A stretch of DNA of 64,000 nt, taken from NCBI RefSeq assembly GCF_022539665.2, contig NC_081337.1, positions 1,356,239 to 1,420,238 on the forward strand. Reading direction: 5' to 3'. The position numbers and the translations under genes are program-made. This document shows, piece after piece, positions 23,271-33,294 of the stretch. The notes beneath the pieces are model-generated. The model saw nothing but the letters and a program-made list of their open reading frames with translations. It did not search any database and was not told the origin of the DNA. Each line of letters begins with the position of its first letter. Within the stretch, counting starts at the first letter, position 1. The stretch is from Daphnia carinata (taxonomy: Eukaryota; Arthropoda; Branchiopoda; Diplostraca; Daphniidae).

Positions 23271-23569
23271 ATATGGAATCTCAAACCGTAAGTAATTATT
23301 CATTTTACTAGTGCTGGGCCGATCCCAGACACAGTGTATCAGGCTCGGGACGGATAGGCAACGGTCCGAGTGCTGACATTGTTACTATAAGTTTAAGGGC
23401 ATTGAGACTTGTCACCTCAATGGGCACAGGTATCGGGATTGGTTTCACAGTGTCGTCGTGAAACCAATTGTCTGGCCATGGTCAGTGGACCTTCAGTTAG
23501 ATGAATATCTTAGTCGGGACATAGGCCGACTAGGATTAGAAATAATTGCGGTAGTTATTTAATTATATA

Positions 23570-24470
23570 TGGAAATTATGTATGCTACTTTTTCAAATGC
23601 AATGAATTGCCTTCTTTCTTCACACAACTTAATGCTTTTGTTCATTCTTTTTATGGTTTTTCAACTGGACTTAACTTACGTCTTACTAATTAAATTTTTT
23701 CTTTTTTTTTCTTCTTTGTCGATTTTGGCAGGGGGCTTTGCCTGGCAATTTTTTAAATTGTTTCCTCAGGCCGTTCTAATGCTTTAGTTCTTTCTTAATT
23801 TTTTCTCCTTATTCTTTACTTAAATTTCTTTTTTTTTTTTCGCTGGTGCTGGTAGGGCGCTTTTAACAACGAAGTTTTTAACAGTTTTTCTTATGGCGCT
23901 TGAAATGCTTTTCCGTTTTTTATCACTCTTTTGGCAAATGATTTTGCTTTTGCGTGATTAGATAAATTTTTTTGTTTCCTTTTCTTTTCGTTTTTACATT
24001 TTTGAAACCTTTTTTTCCGACGGCTTCAATCTTTGCTGTTTATTACTACTTTTTTGGCAATTGATCTTTGCTTATGCAAGATCAGTTAATCATTTTTTTC
24101 TCTTTTTTTGCGGGTGTTCTCACGGTGCTTTACCAAGCGCCTTTTAATTTTTCTTCAATCCGCTTCAGATTGCTATTCCCTTACAACTCTTTTTGGCAAT
24201 TGATTTCTGCTTATGCGAAATTAATTTTTTTTTCTTTTCTCGTGGGTGTTGATTGGGGTATTTTTTCAAACCATTCTTTAAACGGCTTCGTCAGGCCGCT
24301 TTTACGCTTTGGTTATTTCTTATTCTTTTTCCAATTGATTATTGTTTTTGTCTCCTTTGCCTTTTCACAGTTAGGCTTTTTGTTATTTTTAATACTTCCG
24401 TACATTATCGATGCTTTCCTTCAGTACCAAGCTTTTGTTAGAATTATTTTAATATAAAATCGTTTTATAT
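23570..24470 (+). repeat. T-rich region with degenerate tandem units
   Basis: A strongly T-rich stretch in which a phrase close to TTTTTGGCAATTGATTTTGC followed by TTATGC recurs near 23931, 24049 and 24190, with GGCGCTT/GGCCGCTTTTA-like blocks between. It looks like decayed tandem repeats with periods of about 120-140 bases. The hydrophobic ORFs here are by-products of the T-richness. Confidence 0.5.
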
Positions 24471-24474
24471 TAAA

Positions 24475-26585
24475 ATGAATTCCCGTTATCGACCATATAG
24501 TGCTAGATATAAGAGGAAAAGAGTACGCGAAGATATGGAATACATCCGGGAACTTAATGATGATGCAGATTTTGATGCTGCCTATTCAAGTAGTTCTTCT
24601 GATGTCGTTGACTTTAACGATAATAGCGGTGATACAGAGGAAGCTGAAGATTTTGTCAGTTGCGTAGGGGATGAAAATTTAAATGTAAATGAAATTTTTA
24701 GTGACGGTTCACCGTTATCGACGGACGCTGAAGACGGTTTCAGTGATGATGACATTGAGATTGTAGGCATATCTAGCGCTGACGAGGTGGAAGAAAGTAG
24801 TGAGGAAGAAGGGGTTCCCAACTTTCGCGAATTATTTGCTTTATGGGCAGTTACCTGGGGAATTAATCAAAATGCAGTTGATGCTCTTTTAGCAATTTTT
24901 CGTTTGTTTTCATGGGGTATGAACTTTCCGAAATCTTGCCGAACTTTGATAAAGACACCTCGTAAGGTTCCGGTAAAAAATCTTACTCCAGGAAATTATT
25001 ACCACTTTGGAATACAAAAAGGTATTGAAATGGTTCTACTTTGCGTTAATGCAAGACACATTCCAGAAACAGTTGAAATTTTTGTAAATATAGATGGGCT
25101 TCCTATTTCCAAAAGTAGTGGGGATCAATTTTGGCCTATTCTGGGAATGATTAATAACGTAAAATGCAGGCGTGTGTTTTTAATTGGTCTTTACCATGGA
25201 AGCGCAAAGCCTCTTTTTTGTAATGAGTATCTTGCTGATTTTGTTGCCGAAACAGGAACGCTTATGGAAAGTGGATTTTCATTAAAGGACCGTCATCATA
25301 GCTTTCGCGTGTCATCTTTCATATGCGACACACCTGCGCGTTCATACATATTAAATATTAAAAGTCACACGGCGTATTTTGGGTGTTCAAAGTGTATCCA
25401 ACAGGGCGATTATGAAGGAAGGGTGGTTTTTTTGGAAAATGACTCGGATCTTCGAACTAATTATTCTTTTCGCAACCGCATTCACGAGGAGCATCACAAT
25501 GGTGATTCAATTTTAGAAAATATTGAGATTGACATGGTTTTTGATTTCCCGAATGATCCGATGCATTTAATAGATTTAGGTGTAACTCGGAAATTGCTTC
25601 TGACTTGGATTCGTGGTCCATTGGAAACTAGGCTGTCTAGAATTTTGCTTGAATCCATTAGCTATAGATTAGAAGCAACAAGAGAATATATACCTAGGGA
25701 ATTCGCTAGAAAAGCCAGATCTTTAAAATTTATAGATAGATGGAAGGCCACGGAATTCGGACTTTTCAACAGTTATGTCGGCCCTGTTGTCCTTGCTGGT
25801 ATTTTGCCAATTCGGTCCTTCAACAACTTCCTTGTTTTCCATGTCGCCGTGCGAATTCTTTCTTCAAACAGTCTGTGCGTTTTGCATAATGAATATGCTA
25901 GGCAACTTCTACATTTATTCGTTAATGAATGTAAAGAAGTTTATGGGGCGTATTTTCTGTCTTTTAATGTTCACAATTTGGTACACCTGTGCGACGATGT
26001 GTTGCGCTTTGGATCGTTACCAAATTTTTCAGCCTATCCATTTGAAAATTTTCTTCAAAAATTAAAAAAACTTTTGCGTAAGTCTAATCAAGCTTTACAG
26101 CAAGTAGTAAAGCGCCTACTTGAAATTGTAAATGTAAATTCAACCCCCAGAAACTGGAATTCGATCTCCGTCACCGTTGTTTTCGAGTACAACACGATAG
26201 CGGCCCTGTACCACATAATTTTAAAGTAACCGTAGAATACAAAGAAATGCGGTTAGGCCCCTGGTTTCTTAGCTGCAAGGCACCAGATAATTGTGTCTTT
26301 CTTAAAGATTTGTCTCTCGTCCTGATTGACAATATAATAAGAAACCAGGAAGGGGATTTCATTGTGGGAAGAAAATTTCGCCGTAAAATTGATTTGTTTT
26401 CGTATCCTTTAGCTTCTTCTTCATATAACATTTTTATCGTCGGAGATCCTTGCCCAAGGTCAAAAGCATTGCCTTTGAATCAAATTAAATTTAAAGCAGT
26501 AAGATTGCCGACTTTTAAAGGCAATGGGATAGATATTGAGAATTCTTTTGCAGTTTTTCCACTTGCCATGGAAGAACATGCTTAA
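24475..26585 (+). pseudogene. CACTA/tnp2-like transposase, one frameshift
   Basis: ORF 24475-26229 (584 codons) and its continuation in another frame (to 26585) form one protein. A basic N-terminus is followed by an acidic Asp/Ser/Glu region (about residues 20-120), then CRTLIKTPRKV, FVNIDGLPISKSSGDQFWPI, a Cys-x2-Cys (YFGCSKCIQQG), FPNDPMHLIDLG, RWKATEFGLF, NVHNLVHLCDDVLRFG and FSAYPFENFLQKLKKLLR. This is the layout of the animal relatives of plant tnp2/DUF4218 transposases. Asp near 207, Asp near 361 and Glu near 524 are candidates for the DDE triad. Near 26190 the frame shifts into GPVPHNFKVTVEYKEMRLGP, with the conserved C-terminal domain. Either a recent 1-base lesion or an unusual junction is present. 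Confidence 0.75.
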
Positions 26586-26789
26586 TCTCGCTTCTTCAGC
26601 ATGGCATCTTTCAGTTTCCGCAATTTTTTTTTTCTTCATTAGTACATTTGCGAGATTTTCTTTTTTACTTGATTAATTCTTAAGTTTGTATTCGATTACA
26701 AACGTATGTTCTAAATGTTACAATATAGGTTTACATATGAATCGTAGTATAGTTTTTTTCAGCCAAAATGCAAATGTTTGTTTTTGTAG

Positions 26790-28442
26790 GGGAAGTTCCT
26801 TATTTTGGAAGGCACCGAAGAACCATGGGTTACAACGGTGCCCATATCGTGGTTTGACGGCGAAGTTTGTTGGTGGCCTCCAAAGTGCAAAGACTTAACA
26901 AAGTTCATTGAGTTAGGGTATGAACCAGATAGGGAGAAATGGGAAAAGCACCCTGCCCGTGTTAGAAAAGGCTTCGGTATGGGTATTCTGTTCTAGATTA
27001 CATAGCGATCCTTTTTTTCAATTATTATTGATTTTTAAACGTAACATGTCCTTTAGATACATATCAAGAAGCACGGCGCAATGAGAAAAAGGCCTTAGAA
27101 ATGGAAGAAATTATAACTACTGATTCGGAGAAGGACAAGCGCAGTAGGAGCGCCAGGAAAGCTAAACAAATTTTTGACAACAGCAGTTTAGCCCGAACAA
27201 AACCCCCCTTGAAAAGAACTTCCGTTCCAATATTGAGTGATGAGTCCGAAGACGAGTCCCCACCACCTCCTCCTCCTCCATCTTCTTTTTGTCTTTCATC
27301 TTCTATAGGTAATTATTAAATAAAATTCACATAAATAAGAAAACAAATAATCTTTTTAATCAGTTTTCCCCCCAGTTCCGCTTCAGTATTAGACTTACTT
27401 TGTTTATTTTTGAATAAGGCACCCCAGTTAGGCGACCTGCATCCTCATTACACGAATTTACACCTTTCGTAGTTGATGATAATGACAGGGATTTCTATAG
27501 TAGTCAGGAAAAAGAGTTGAGAAATAATAAAGGTAATATTAACTATCCTAACTTATACATTCTGTTTTTGTTTGGGATTTCAATATTTGTTTTGTTGTTT
27601 ATTATGTAGGCTGCAGGGGAAATGGTAATTCTTCAGACGTTTCGAACACGTCTGGAAATTACATGTCAACAACTTCAAACAGCCCCTTATTGATGCCCAC
27701 TGGAAACGGAGCCAACAACCGACGGCACCGAATTGCTAAAACTCATGGTGGTATATGTTTTTTAAATTTTTAATTCCGTCCGTTACTTTAAAGCAACTTT
27801 TTTGTAATGTAGAATCTCGCGATGAATTTGTTCATCGCGGGATAGTGTCTCTTTCACATGAAATGCGAGACCAAAGCTCCGTAGGAATGGCCGTTCTAGA
27901 CCGACTCAACAATATAGAGTCGGCTCTGAAACAAAAGGATATCGAAACTGACCAAAACGAAGAATTTTTGGAAACGCTGCCTCTAACCACAATGGAGGAG
28001 TTTAAGAAGTTTAACGAAGAACTCAACAAACCCTGTATTAAAAAATGCTTGGTAAGTTTATTTATAATTATAAGTAATACATACGTTTAATTATGGCAAT
28101 TTTATTTTTTAGAACATTCATCTTATCGGGATTGGTGGTCACGACGCAAAAACCATCGTTCGGCTTATTACACGGCGCTTATTCACAAAGGATGTTGGGA
28201 AGCACTTCAGTTGGTTTGGACAGAGAGGAAATGAATGCCTCTCCGCTACGAATATCGGAAAATCCATTATAAGTATAAAAAATTAAAGTAATTAATTTTA
28301 ATAGTATGTAATATTTTCAATTATAGTGGCCGCGAAAAGGACTCAACCAATGATTACCGAGCAAGATGCCATCAAGGTGGTCCAAGCTTTGCTGCGCCAT
28401 TGTAAGGATAAGGAAAAAAATAATAATGTGAGGGGGGTTTAA
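26790..28442 (+). CDS. DUF4806 protein of the DNA transposon (7 exons seen)
   Basis: Exons 26790-26976, 27057-27308, 27419-27532, 27610-27750, 27813-28051, 28113-28272 and 28327-28442 join with matching phases and GT-AG borders (introns of about 54-110 bp). The first seen exon has WFDGEVCWWPPKCKD. The middle is low-complexity (acidic, poly-Pro, Ser/Asn-rich). The end holds a DUF4806 domain: LPLTTMEEFKKFNEEL, IHLIGIGGHDAKTIVRLI, RRLFTKDVGKHFSWFGQRG. DUF4806 proteins are known as companions of transposases of this type; their role is not established. The start codon is not certain: an exon upstream of 26790 may be missing. No lesion was seen. Confidence 0.75.
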
Positions 28443-28635
28443 CTTAAGATCAGTTTTTTTATTTGTCTTCTAAACTTGACAGTTACGTGTTGTATGTTGT
28501 GGCAAATGTGAATACAAAGAAATTTCTCACCATAATTTGTGTTATATTATTTATTATTCATTTTTTTACGGTAGCCAGAAATGCTTAAAAAAAGGTATTA
28601 ACATAATTCTCACATGTTCAGAGCATGTCCTTTTC

Positions 28636-28820
28636 CCGCCCAGCAGGACGTCCCTCGGATATCAATCGGCATATTCTCGGGAGGTCTTCCAATATTCAGT
28701 CGAGATCCGAAGGACATCCAACTCGGAGGTCAGGCAGTTCCACGGATGTCCGTAAGATGTCGCCGTTATCCAACTAGGATATACCACGGATGTCCGTGGG
28801 ACCGAATTGTGCTATGTGGG
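28636..28820. repeat. Right TIR and subterminal repeats
   Basis: Copies of GGACGTCCC (near 28649), GGACATCC (near 28712) and GGATGTCCGT (near 28743 and 28788), then TGTGCTATGTGGG at the end. They mirror the left end. Confidence 0.8.
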
Positions 28821-28821
28821 T

Positions 28822-28934
28822 ATATCTAAAATTACTCTGGTCTTTACGTTCTTGCATTCGCATACGGTTGAATAGATGGGATATGTGAATGGAGTGATGG
28901 TGAGTAATTGGATGAGTAATAGTATCAGTTCCAT
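28822..28934 (-). pseudogene. Env of B, signal-peptide segment
   Basis: The minus strand from the ATG at 28934 encodes a hydrophobic leader (LILLLIQLLTITPF) and a CECK motif, then is cut by the right end of the DNA transposon. A TTTTCTTTTCGCAG 3' splice-site-like sequence directly precedes the ATG, as expected for a spliced env message. Confidence 0.75.
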
Positions 28935-28957
28935 CTGCGAAAAGAAAATTTGTATGT

Positions 28958-30377
28958 TTAGTATCTCGATACTTCGTGGCGTTGCCGTAAGTTGTATCGT
29001 GGATTCGTCATTCTAGTGCGTGCAGGATTATCTGGTATGGGACCGGGGATATTTGGTGCGATGATAACACAATTCTCCGTCTCTGCTGTTTGACGTATAC
29101 GCGCTCTAGGGACAGGCCTTCTTACGTTATTACTGAAGTTTTTTCTTGGCCTTCCTGGTCCTCGTCTTACTGTTTCATTACTCGGTTGGTGTGGTGCACA
29201 ACATATTCTTTCTGATGCTTGGTTTCCGGGGACGTAAAGTTTTAGGCGGTTGACGTGTACTATCGATTTTAGTCTTGCATTGTCTGCGTTCTTAATCTCG
29301 TAAGTGAGATCTGAGAAATTTCTGATGATTTTGAATGGCCCATTCCACCTGTTGATGAATTTTCCGGCAGTTGGTGGGGCTTTCAATAGCACAAAGTCAC
29401 CGATGTTGTATTTGATTGCTTTTGTTCCTTTGTCGTAATATCTTTTTTGTTTTGTCTGCGCCCGAAATAGGTGTTCCTTCGCTAGTTGCTGAGCCTTTTT
29501 CCATTGATGTGATTACATTACACTGGTGTCTTCGTATGTTTCGTACCGTCTATCTATTTTGATGTCGTTTGAGAGCACCGTTTCTCGGTCTCCCGAAGAA
29601 TAGAAAGAATGGGTTTTGCTGCAGTGTTGATTGCTTCGCTGTGTTGTAAGCAAAGGTGACAAATGGTAGATATTTGTCCCAATTTTCTGGTTCGTCCGTT
29701 ACGTAGCAAGCTAGCATGTCACATAGGGTTCTGTTAAATCGTTCTACTAATCCGTCTGTTTGAGGGTGGTATGCTGTTGTTCTGATTTGTTTGATTTTGA
29801 ATAATTTGCAAATATCTTGGATTAAGCTCGACAGGATGTTAGTCCCTTCATCTGTTAGTACGACTTCGGGGGATCCATATTTTGTGTAAATATCATTAAC
29901 CAAGATGTTAGCAATTGTTTGGGCAGTCTGATCTCCCATTGGTACTGTAAAAACGAAACGACTGGCGTAATCTGATAGTACTAAAATATACTTATGTCCC
30001 TTTGCGCTTTCTTGAACGGGACCCACAATATCCATCGCAAGTCCTTCCCACACCCTTTCGGCTGGGGGCATAGGTTACAATGGTGCTTTACTCCCTCCCG
30101 CAGCCTTGCGTTTTGCGCATTTAAGGCAATTTTTGATGTGTTCTGTTACGTTTTGTCGCATGTGTGGGAAGAACTATTGCTCTCGTAGTCTGGCTATTGT
30201 TTTTTCTATTCCTAAATGTCCTGCTAACATGTGGTCATGATTTGCTCGTAAGATCCTTCCGACTGATTCCCTTGGGACTACTAACTTTCCTTGCCTATCT
30301 GTTAATAAACCTTTCTCGTTGATTAGAAAGTTGCTTCTAGATCTGTTACTTTTCTCAACTTCTTGTATCTTTATCAT
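28958..30377 (-). pseudogene. Integrase of B
   Basis: From right to left: the zinc-binding part (30174-30377, NHDHMLAGHLGIEKT, with CLKCAKRK further on), the core (29550-30071, MDIVGPVQ, VLTDEGTN, TAYHPQTDGLVERFNRTL) and the C-terminal GPY/F part (28958-29392, NRWNGPFKII...VHVNRLKLY) with a basic, AT-hook-like GRPRK motif. Two stop codons, at about 30171 and 30072, and a frame change near 29540 interrupt it. Without them the domain set is complete. Confidence 0.88.
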
Positions 30378-30412
30378 TAGTTTTTGGCATTATTGATCTG
30401 CTTGCTGCCCTT

Positions 30413-31762
30413 CTAGCCATTTGTCTTCTCGCCAAGACCTTTTATGTCACTTCCAATTTCTCTTTCAAAACCTTTGTTTTCTGTTTTATGATTTTCCCTT
30501 TCGAAACTTTCGCTTTCGGTCAGACTACTTTCGCTTTCTCTCTCCAGTTTCCTTAAACTTTCCATTTGTAGTTTGATTTTCAATCTTTCAATTTCTTTTC
30601 GATCTCTTTCATGCTCTTTTATGACAATTTCTTTTTCCCTTGCCCTTGTTTCTACTCTTGCTAGCGGCACTATAGGAATACGGCTTAGGGTGTGAGCATT
30701 TTGGTGCGATTTCCCAGGCCGGTATCCAATGGCGATGTCGAATTCTTGTAGTTTGAGTGCCCATCTAGCTAATCTTCCTTCGGGTTTTGTCTTGCTCATT
30801 AACCATTCTAAAGGTCTATGGTCGGTAAATACGGTAAATCTACGTCCGTATAGATATGTCCTAAATACGTCAATTGCGTGGATGATTGCGTAAACCTCTT
30901 TCTCTGTGGTTGACCACTTGGCCTCGCGATCGTTCAGATGTTTAGAGCTATACGCGATGACGACTTCCGCGCCGTCTGATTCACGGGGTTCCTGTACGTC
31001 GGACTCCGCTGAATCCGCTGATTGGGGTAGAGTCTGCATCTGAGCTGTGTTGATGAGTCGACCTTCGACGATGGTTTGGTTTTGGTCTGATTTTTCTTCC
31101 TTGCCTTCAATGGACTCGTAGAGACTGTTGATTCTTGAGATAAGGGCTTTGCATTTTTCTTCGGGTTTTTGTTTTAGTGTGGATAACTTTTTTCTTTGTG
31201 CTGCTAAGTCGTATGCATCCTGGAATCTTGCAATGAGGGCGGTTTTCCACTCCTCATAACTTAACTCATCACCTTGCTCCTCTACGTAATTTCCATGCCA
31301 TTCTAGGGCATCACTTTTTAATCTGTCGGAGAAGAATCTTATTTTTTTATTGTCGTCCCAGTCGTTGTTGCGTGCTACATGTTCTGCGTCCGTTAGCCAT
31401 TCTGTTATTAATTTATCAGTACTTTTCCCTTTGAAAATTGGAATTGACTTTTTGTCTTCTCTCGAAAATAATTCTCCTAATGCTTTCACAATCGGTTGGG
31501 TTGTGGATGTATCGATGCTATCGCTATCCGTTGTGTCGCGGTCAATTCTCGAAGTTTCTTTGTGTGAAAGTCCCATTTTGACTTTTTCTTTGAGAATCCG
31601 ATACTTTTGCTTTAGTTGAAGGAGGTTATCGTTTAGGATCTCGATTTGGTTTTTTAGGTCGTCGTTAAGTTGTTGTAACTTTTCGACTTGTTCTGATTCT
31701 AGCTCGAAGTGAAGGGATTTGTCTCCTTCTGTTATTGAGGTTAGGTCGTTTATCTCACTCAC
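30413..31762 (-). pseudogene. Gag capsid fused in frame to RNase H of B (pol deletion)
   Basis: One minus-strand ORF of 449 codons. Residues 1-70 are coiled coil, and about 90-220 a Gag capsid (IPIFKGKSTDKLITEWL, KIRFFSDRLKSDALEWHG, ALIARFQDAYD). From about 235 it becomes an RNase H (VIAYSSKHLNDREAKW, STTEKEVYAIIHAIDVF, VFTDHRPLEWL, LSRIP), followed by a Glu/Arg-rich spacer. Zinc knuckle, protease, reverse transcriptase and the first part of RNase H are absent. The join near 31090 kept the frame. Confidence 0.82.
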
Positions 31763-31779
31763 TAGTTTCGTTATTTCTC

Positions 31780-32946
31780 CTGGTTCGTTGGAGGCGTCTA
31801 AGTCTTCGGTTTCAGCGACTGTTACCTATTGCTTTCTATATTCTTTTATTCTATTCTCCAGATACCAAATTTTTTCTTCTCGGTTTCCTGCCTGTATGTT
31901 GGTCTTTTGTAATTCCGTTTCGAGATTTTTATTCTTTGTAGTACTATCTATCAGACTTCTTCGTAAACCTGCTTTTTCTGCTAAGGTTTTTTCAAGGATC
32001 TCTTTTGTTTCTTTTGTTTCTGTCTGGAGTTGTTTGTTTTTCTTCTAAAGCTGCTTTTATCCGTTGTTCGGCGTTTTCTAACCTCTCGTAACCAGTTGTT
32101 TTCTTTCACCTTCAAGTTTGCTAATTATTTCTTGCCCTTCTCCCTCAACAGCTATATTGTTTTCGTCCTTTTTTCGTAAAAGGTTTTGCAATTGGTTCTC
32201 TGTTGCTGTGGCAGTTTCAAGGCTGGTTTCTAATTCGCTGATTCGATTGGCAGACTTTTCAAGGGCGTTTTTGAGTGCTTCGTTACTTTCTTGGAGTTGA
32301 TCAAGGGAACTACTTAGTGTGTATTTGGAACTTGTTGCCTTTTTCTTGTTGCTATCTAGCTGTTTTCGTATGCTTTGTAACTCGTAGATTAAGTCAGATG
32401 AATATTTCATCTCAGCTATCTGCGCAAGTATTACTTCTTTTTGGAGGACTCTGATTGTACCGAATAGGAATTCTTTTTCTTTACCACGAACAATGCTAAT
32501 CTGTTGCAATATACTGTCAAGGTTTTCAGTGTTGCTACCGAGGGATTCTACGTGATTTTAAAATGTCTTTGTGGTGTTTGTAATAGTTTCTGCTGTTATA
32601 CCACTTGGTGCTTGCAACATTTGTTCTAACAATGAATATGAATATAATTGCAATGCGTTGTGTGTCTCTTTGCTAACTTCTTGTTTCTTAGATTCTATTT
32701 GTTGTATATGTGCTTTTGTCGTAATGGTCTGATAGGTTTTGTTTTGTTCTGACTCTTGTTCAAATTCTAAGTCCACAAGAGTTTTCCAGTGGTCCAAAAA
32801 ATTTTCTCGGAGCGGTTGGGATTTGGGCTGGTTGTGTCTGATTTAGGGAGTACGGGGTACAAAGGTGGGGATAATTTGTCGACAACGTTTGGGTACAAAG
32901 TATTCTCTTTACGAGTAGTCTCTGGTACGATATGATCAAGCGGCAT
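31780..32946 (-). pseudogene. N-terminal Gag of B (coiled coil)
   Basis: The minus strand from an ATG at 32946-32944 (MPLDHIVPETTRKEN) through 32558-32797 and 32078-32509 encodes a Gln/Glu/Lys/Leu-rich coiled-coil Gag in several frames. Long coiled coils at the Gag N-terminus are also seen in element C. At least three frameshifts are needed to read it through. Confidence 0.65.
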
Positions 32947-33069
32947 TCGCTTACCTTTTGATGCTGTTCCTTGGTCTGGTAGAGCTGTTGGAGACTCGTC
33001 GGGGAAATGTAGAGCACAATCACTGAAATAAGTTACGGGTAAGAAACTTTGTACTGGACAACAAGTGTT

Positions 33070-33087
33070 AGTCTCGTTGGGACCTCC
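33070..33087 (-). promoter_or_regulatory. Putative primer binding site of B
   Basis: Directly inside the right LTR the minus strand reads ATTGGAGGTCCCAACGAG; the TGG would pair with the CCA end of a tRNA. The tRNA was not identified. Confidence 0.6.
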
Positions 33088-33294
33088 AATTGTAAAGTTC
33101 CCAGATCCCGTGTATTTGCAGTAAGTTGCCGAAACAACTCCGAAATATAAGCTACAAAATGTGCAGTATTTATACTACTACAGAACACAAATATTGAAGG
33201 TGAAGAGGGAGGAGATACGTTCACTTTCACTTGTGAAACGCTTGAGGGATGTAATAGGTGTGGCTCCTTTTTGGTTAGCCTTTGGGCTTGCTAC
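33088..33294 (-). repeat. 5' LTR of B
   Basis: A direct repeat of 12571-12775. Differences: five substitutions and one 2-base gap. GTAT follows at 33295-33298, matching 12567-12570. A TATTTATAC box near 33168 could belong to a promoter, though its orientation relative to minus-strand transcription was not checked. Confidence 0.92.

Larger units (their letters stand above)
19555..28820 (+). mobile_element. CACTA/tnp2-like TIR DNA transposon nested in B env
   Basis: The 13-bp terminal inverted repeats CCCACATAGCACA (19555-19567) and TGTGCTATGTGGG (28808-28820) are flanked by TA on both sides. The Env reading of B resumes on the far side when one TA is counted, which fixes the borders. Both ends carry many short GGATGTCCG / GGACATCC motifs, like the subterminal repeats of CACTA elements. 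Cargo: a transposase gene (24475-26585), a seven-exon DUF4806 gene (26790-28442) and, on the minus strand near the left end, exon fragments of host genes (20170-22520). Confidence 0.88.
12571..33294 (-). mobile_element. Env-bearing Gypsy-type LTR element B with nested DNA transposon
   Basis: LTRs of about 206 bp (TGTAAAGTT...GCTTGYTACA on the plus strand) are flanked by a 4-bp GTAT duplication (12567-12570 and 33295-33298). The element reads on the minus strand: gag, pol, env and an ankyrin ORF from right to left. A 9.27-kb DNA transposon sits in env at 19555-28820; without it B would be about 11.5 kb. Pol has lost everything from the Gag knuckle to the start of RNase H. The LTRs differ at about five bases and one 2-bp indel, i.e. 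around 2-3 percent. It interrupts RNase H of Gypsy A. Confidence 0.92.

Noticed and set aside
23569-24457. Plus-strand Phe/Leu-rich ORFs resembling membrane proteins
   Set aside because: They come from T-rich repeats; no conserved motif, and they overlap in several frames.
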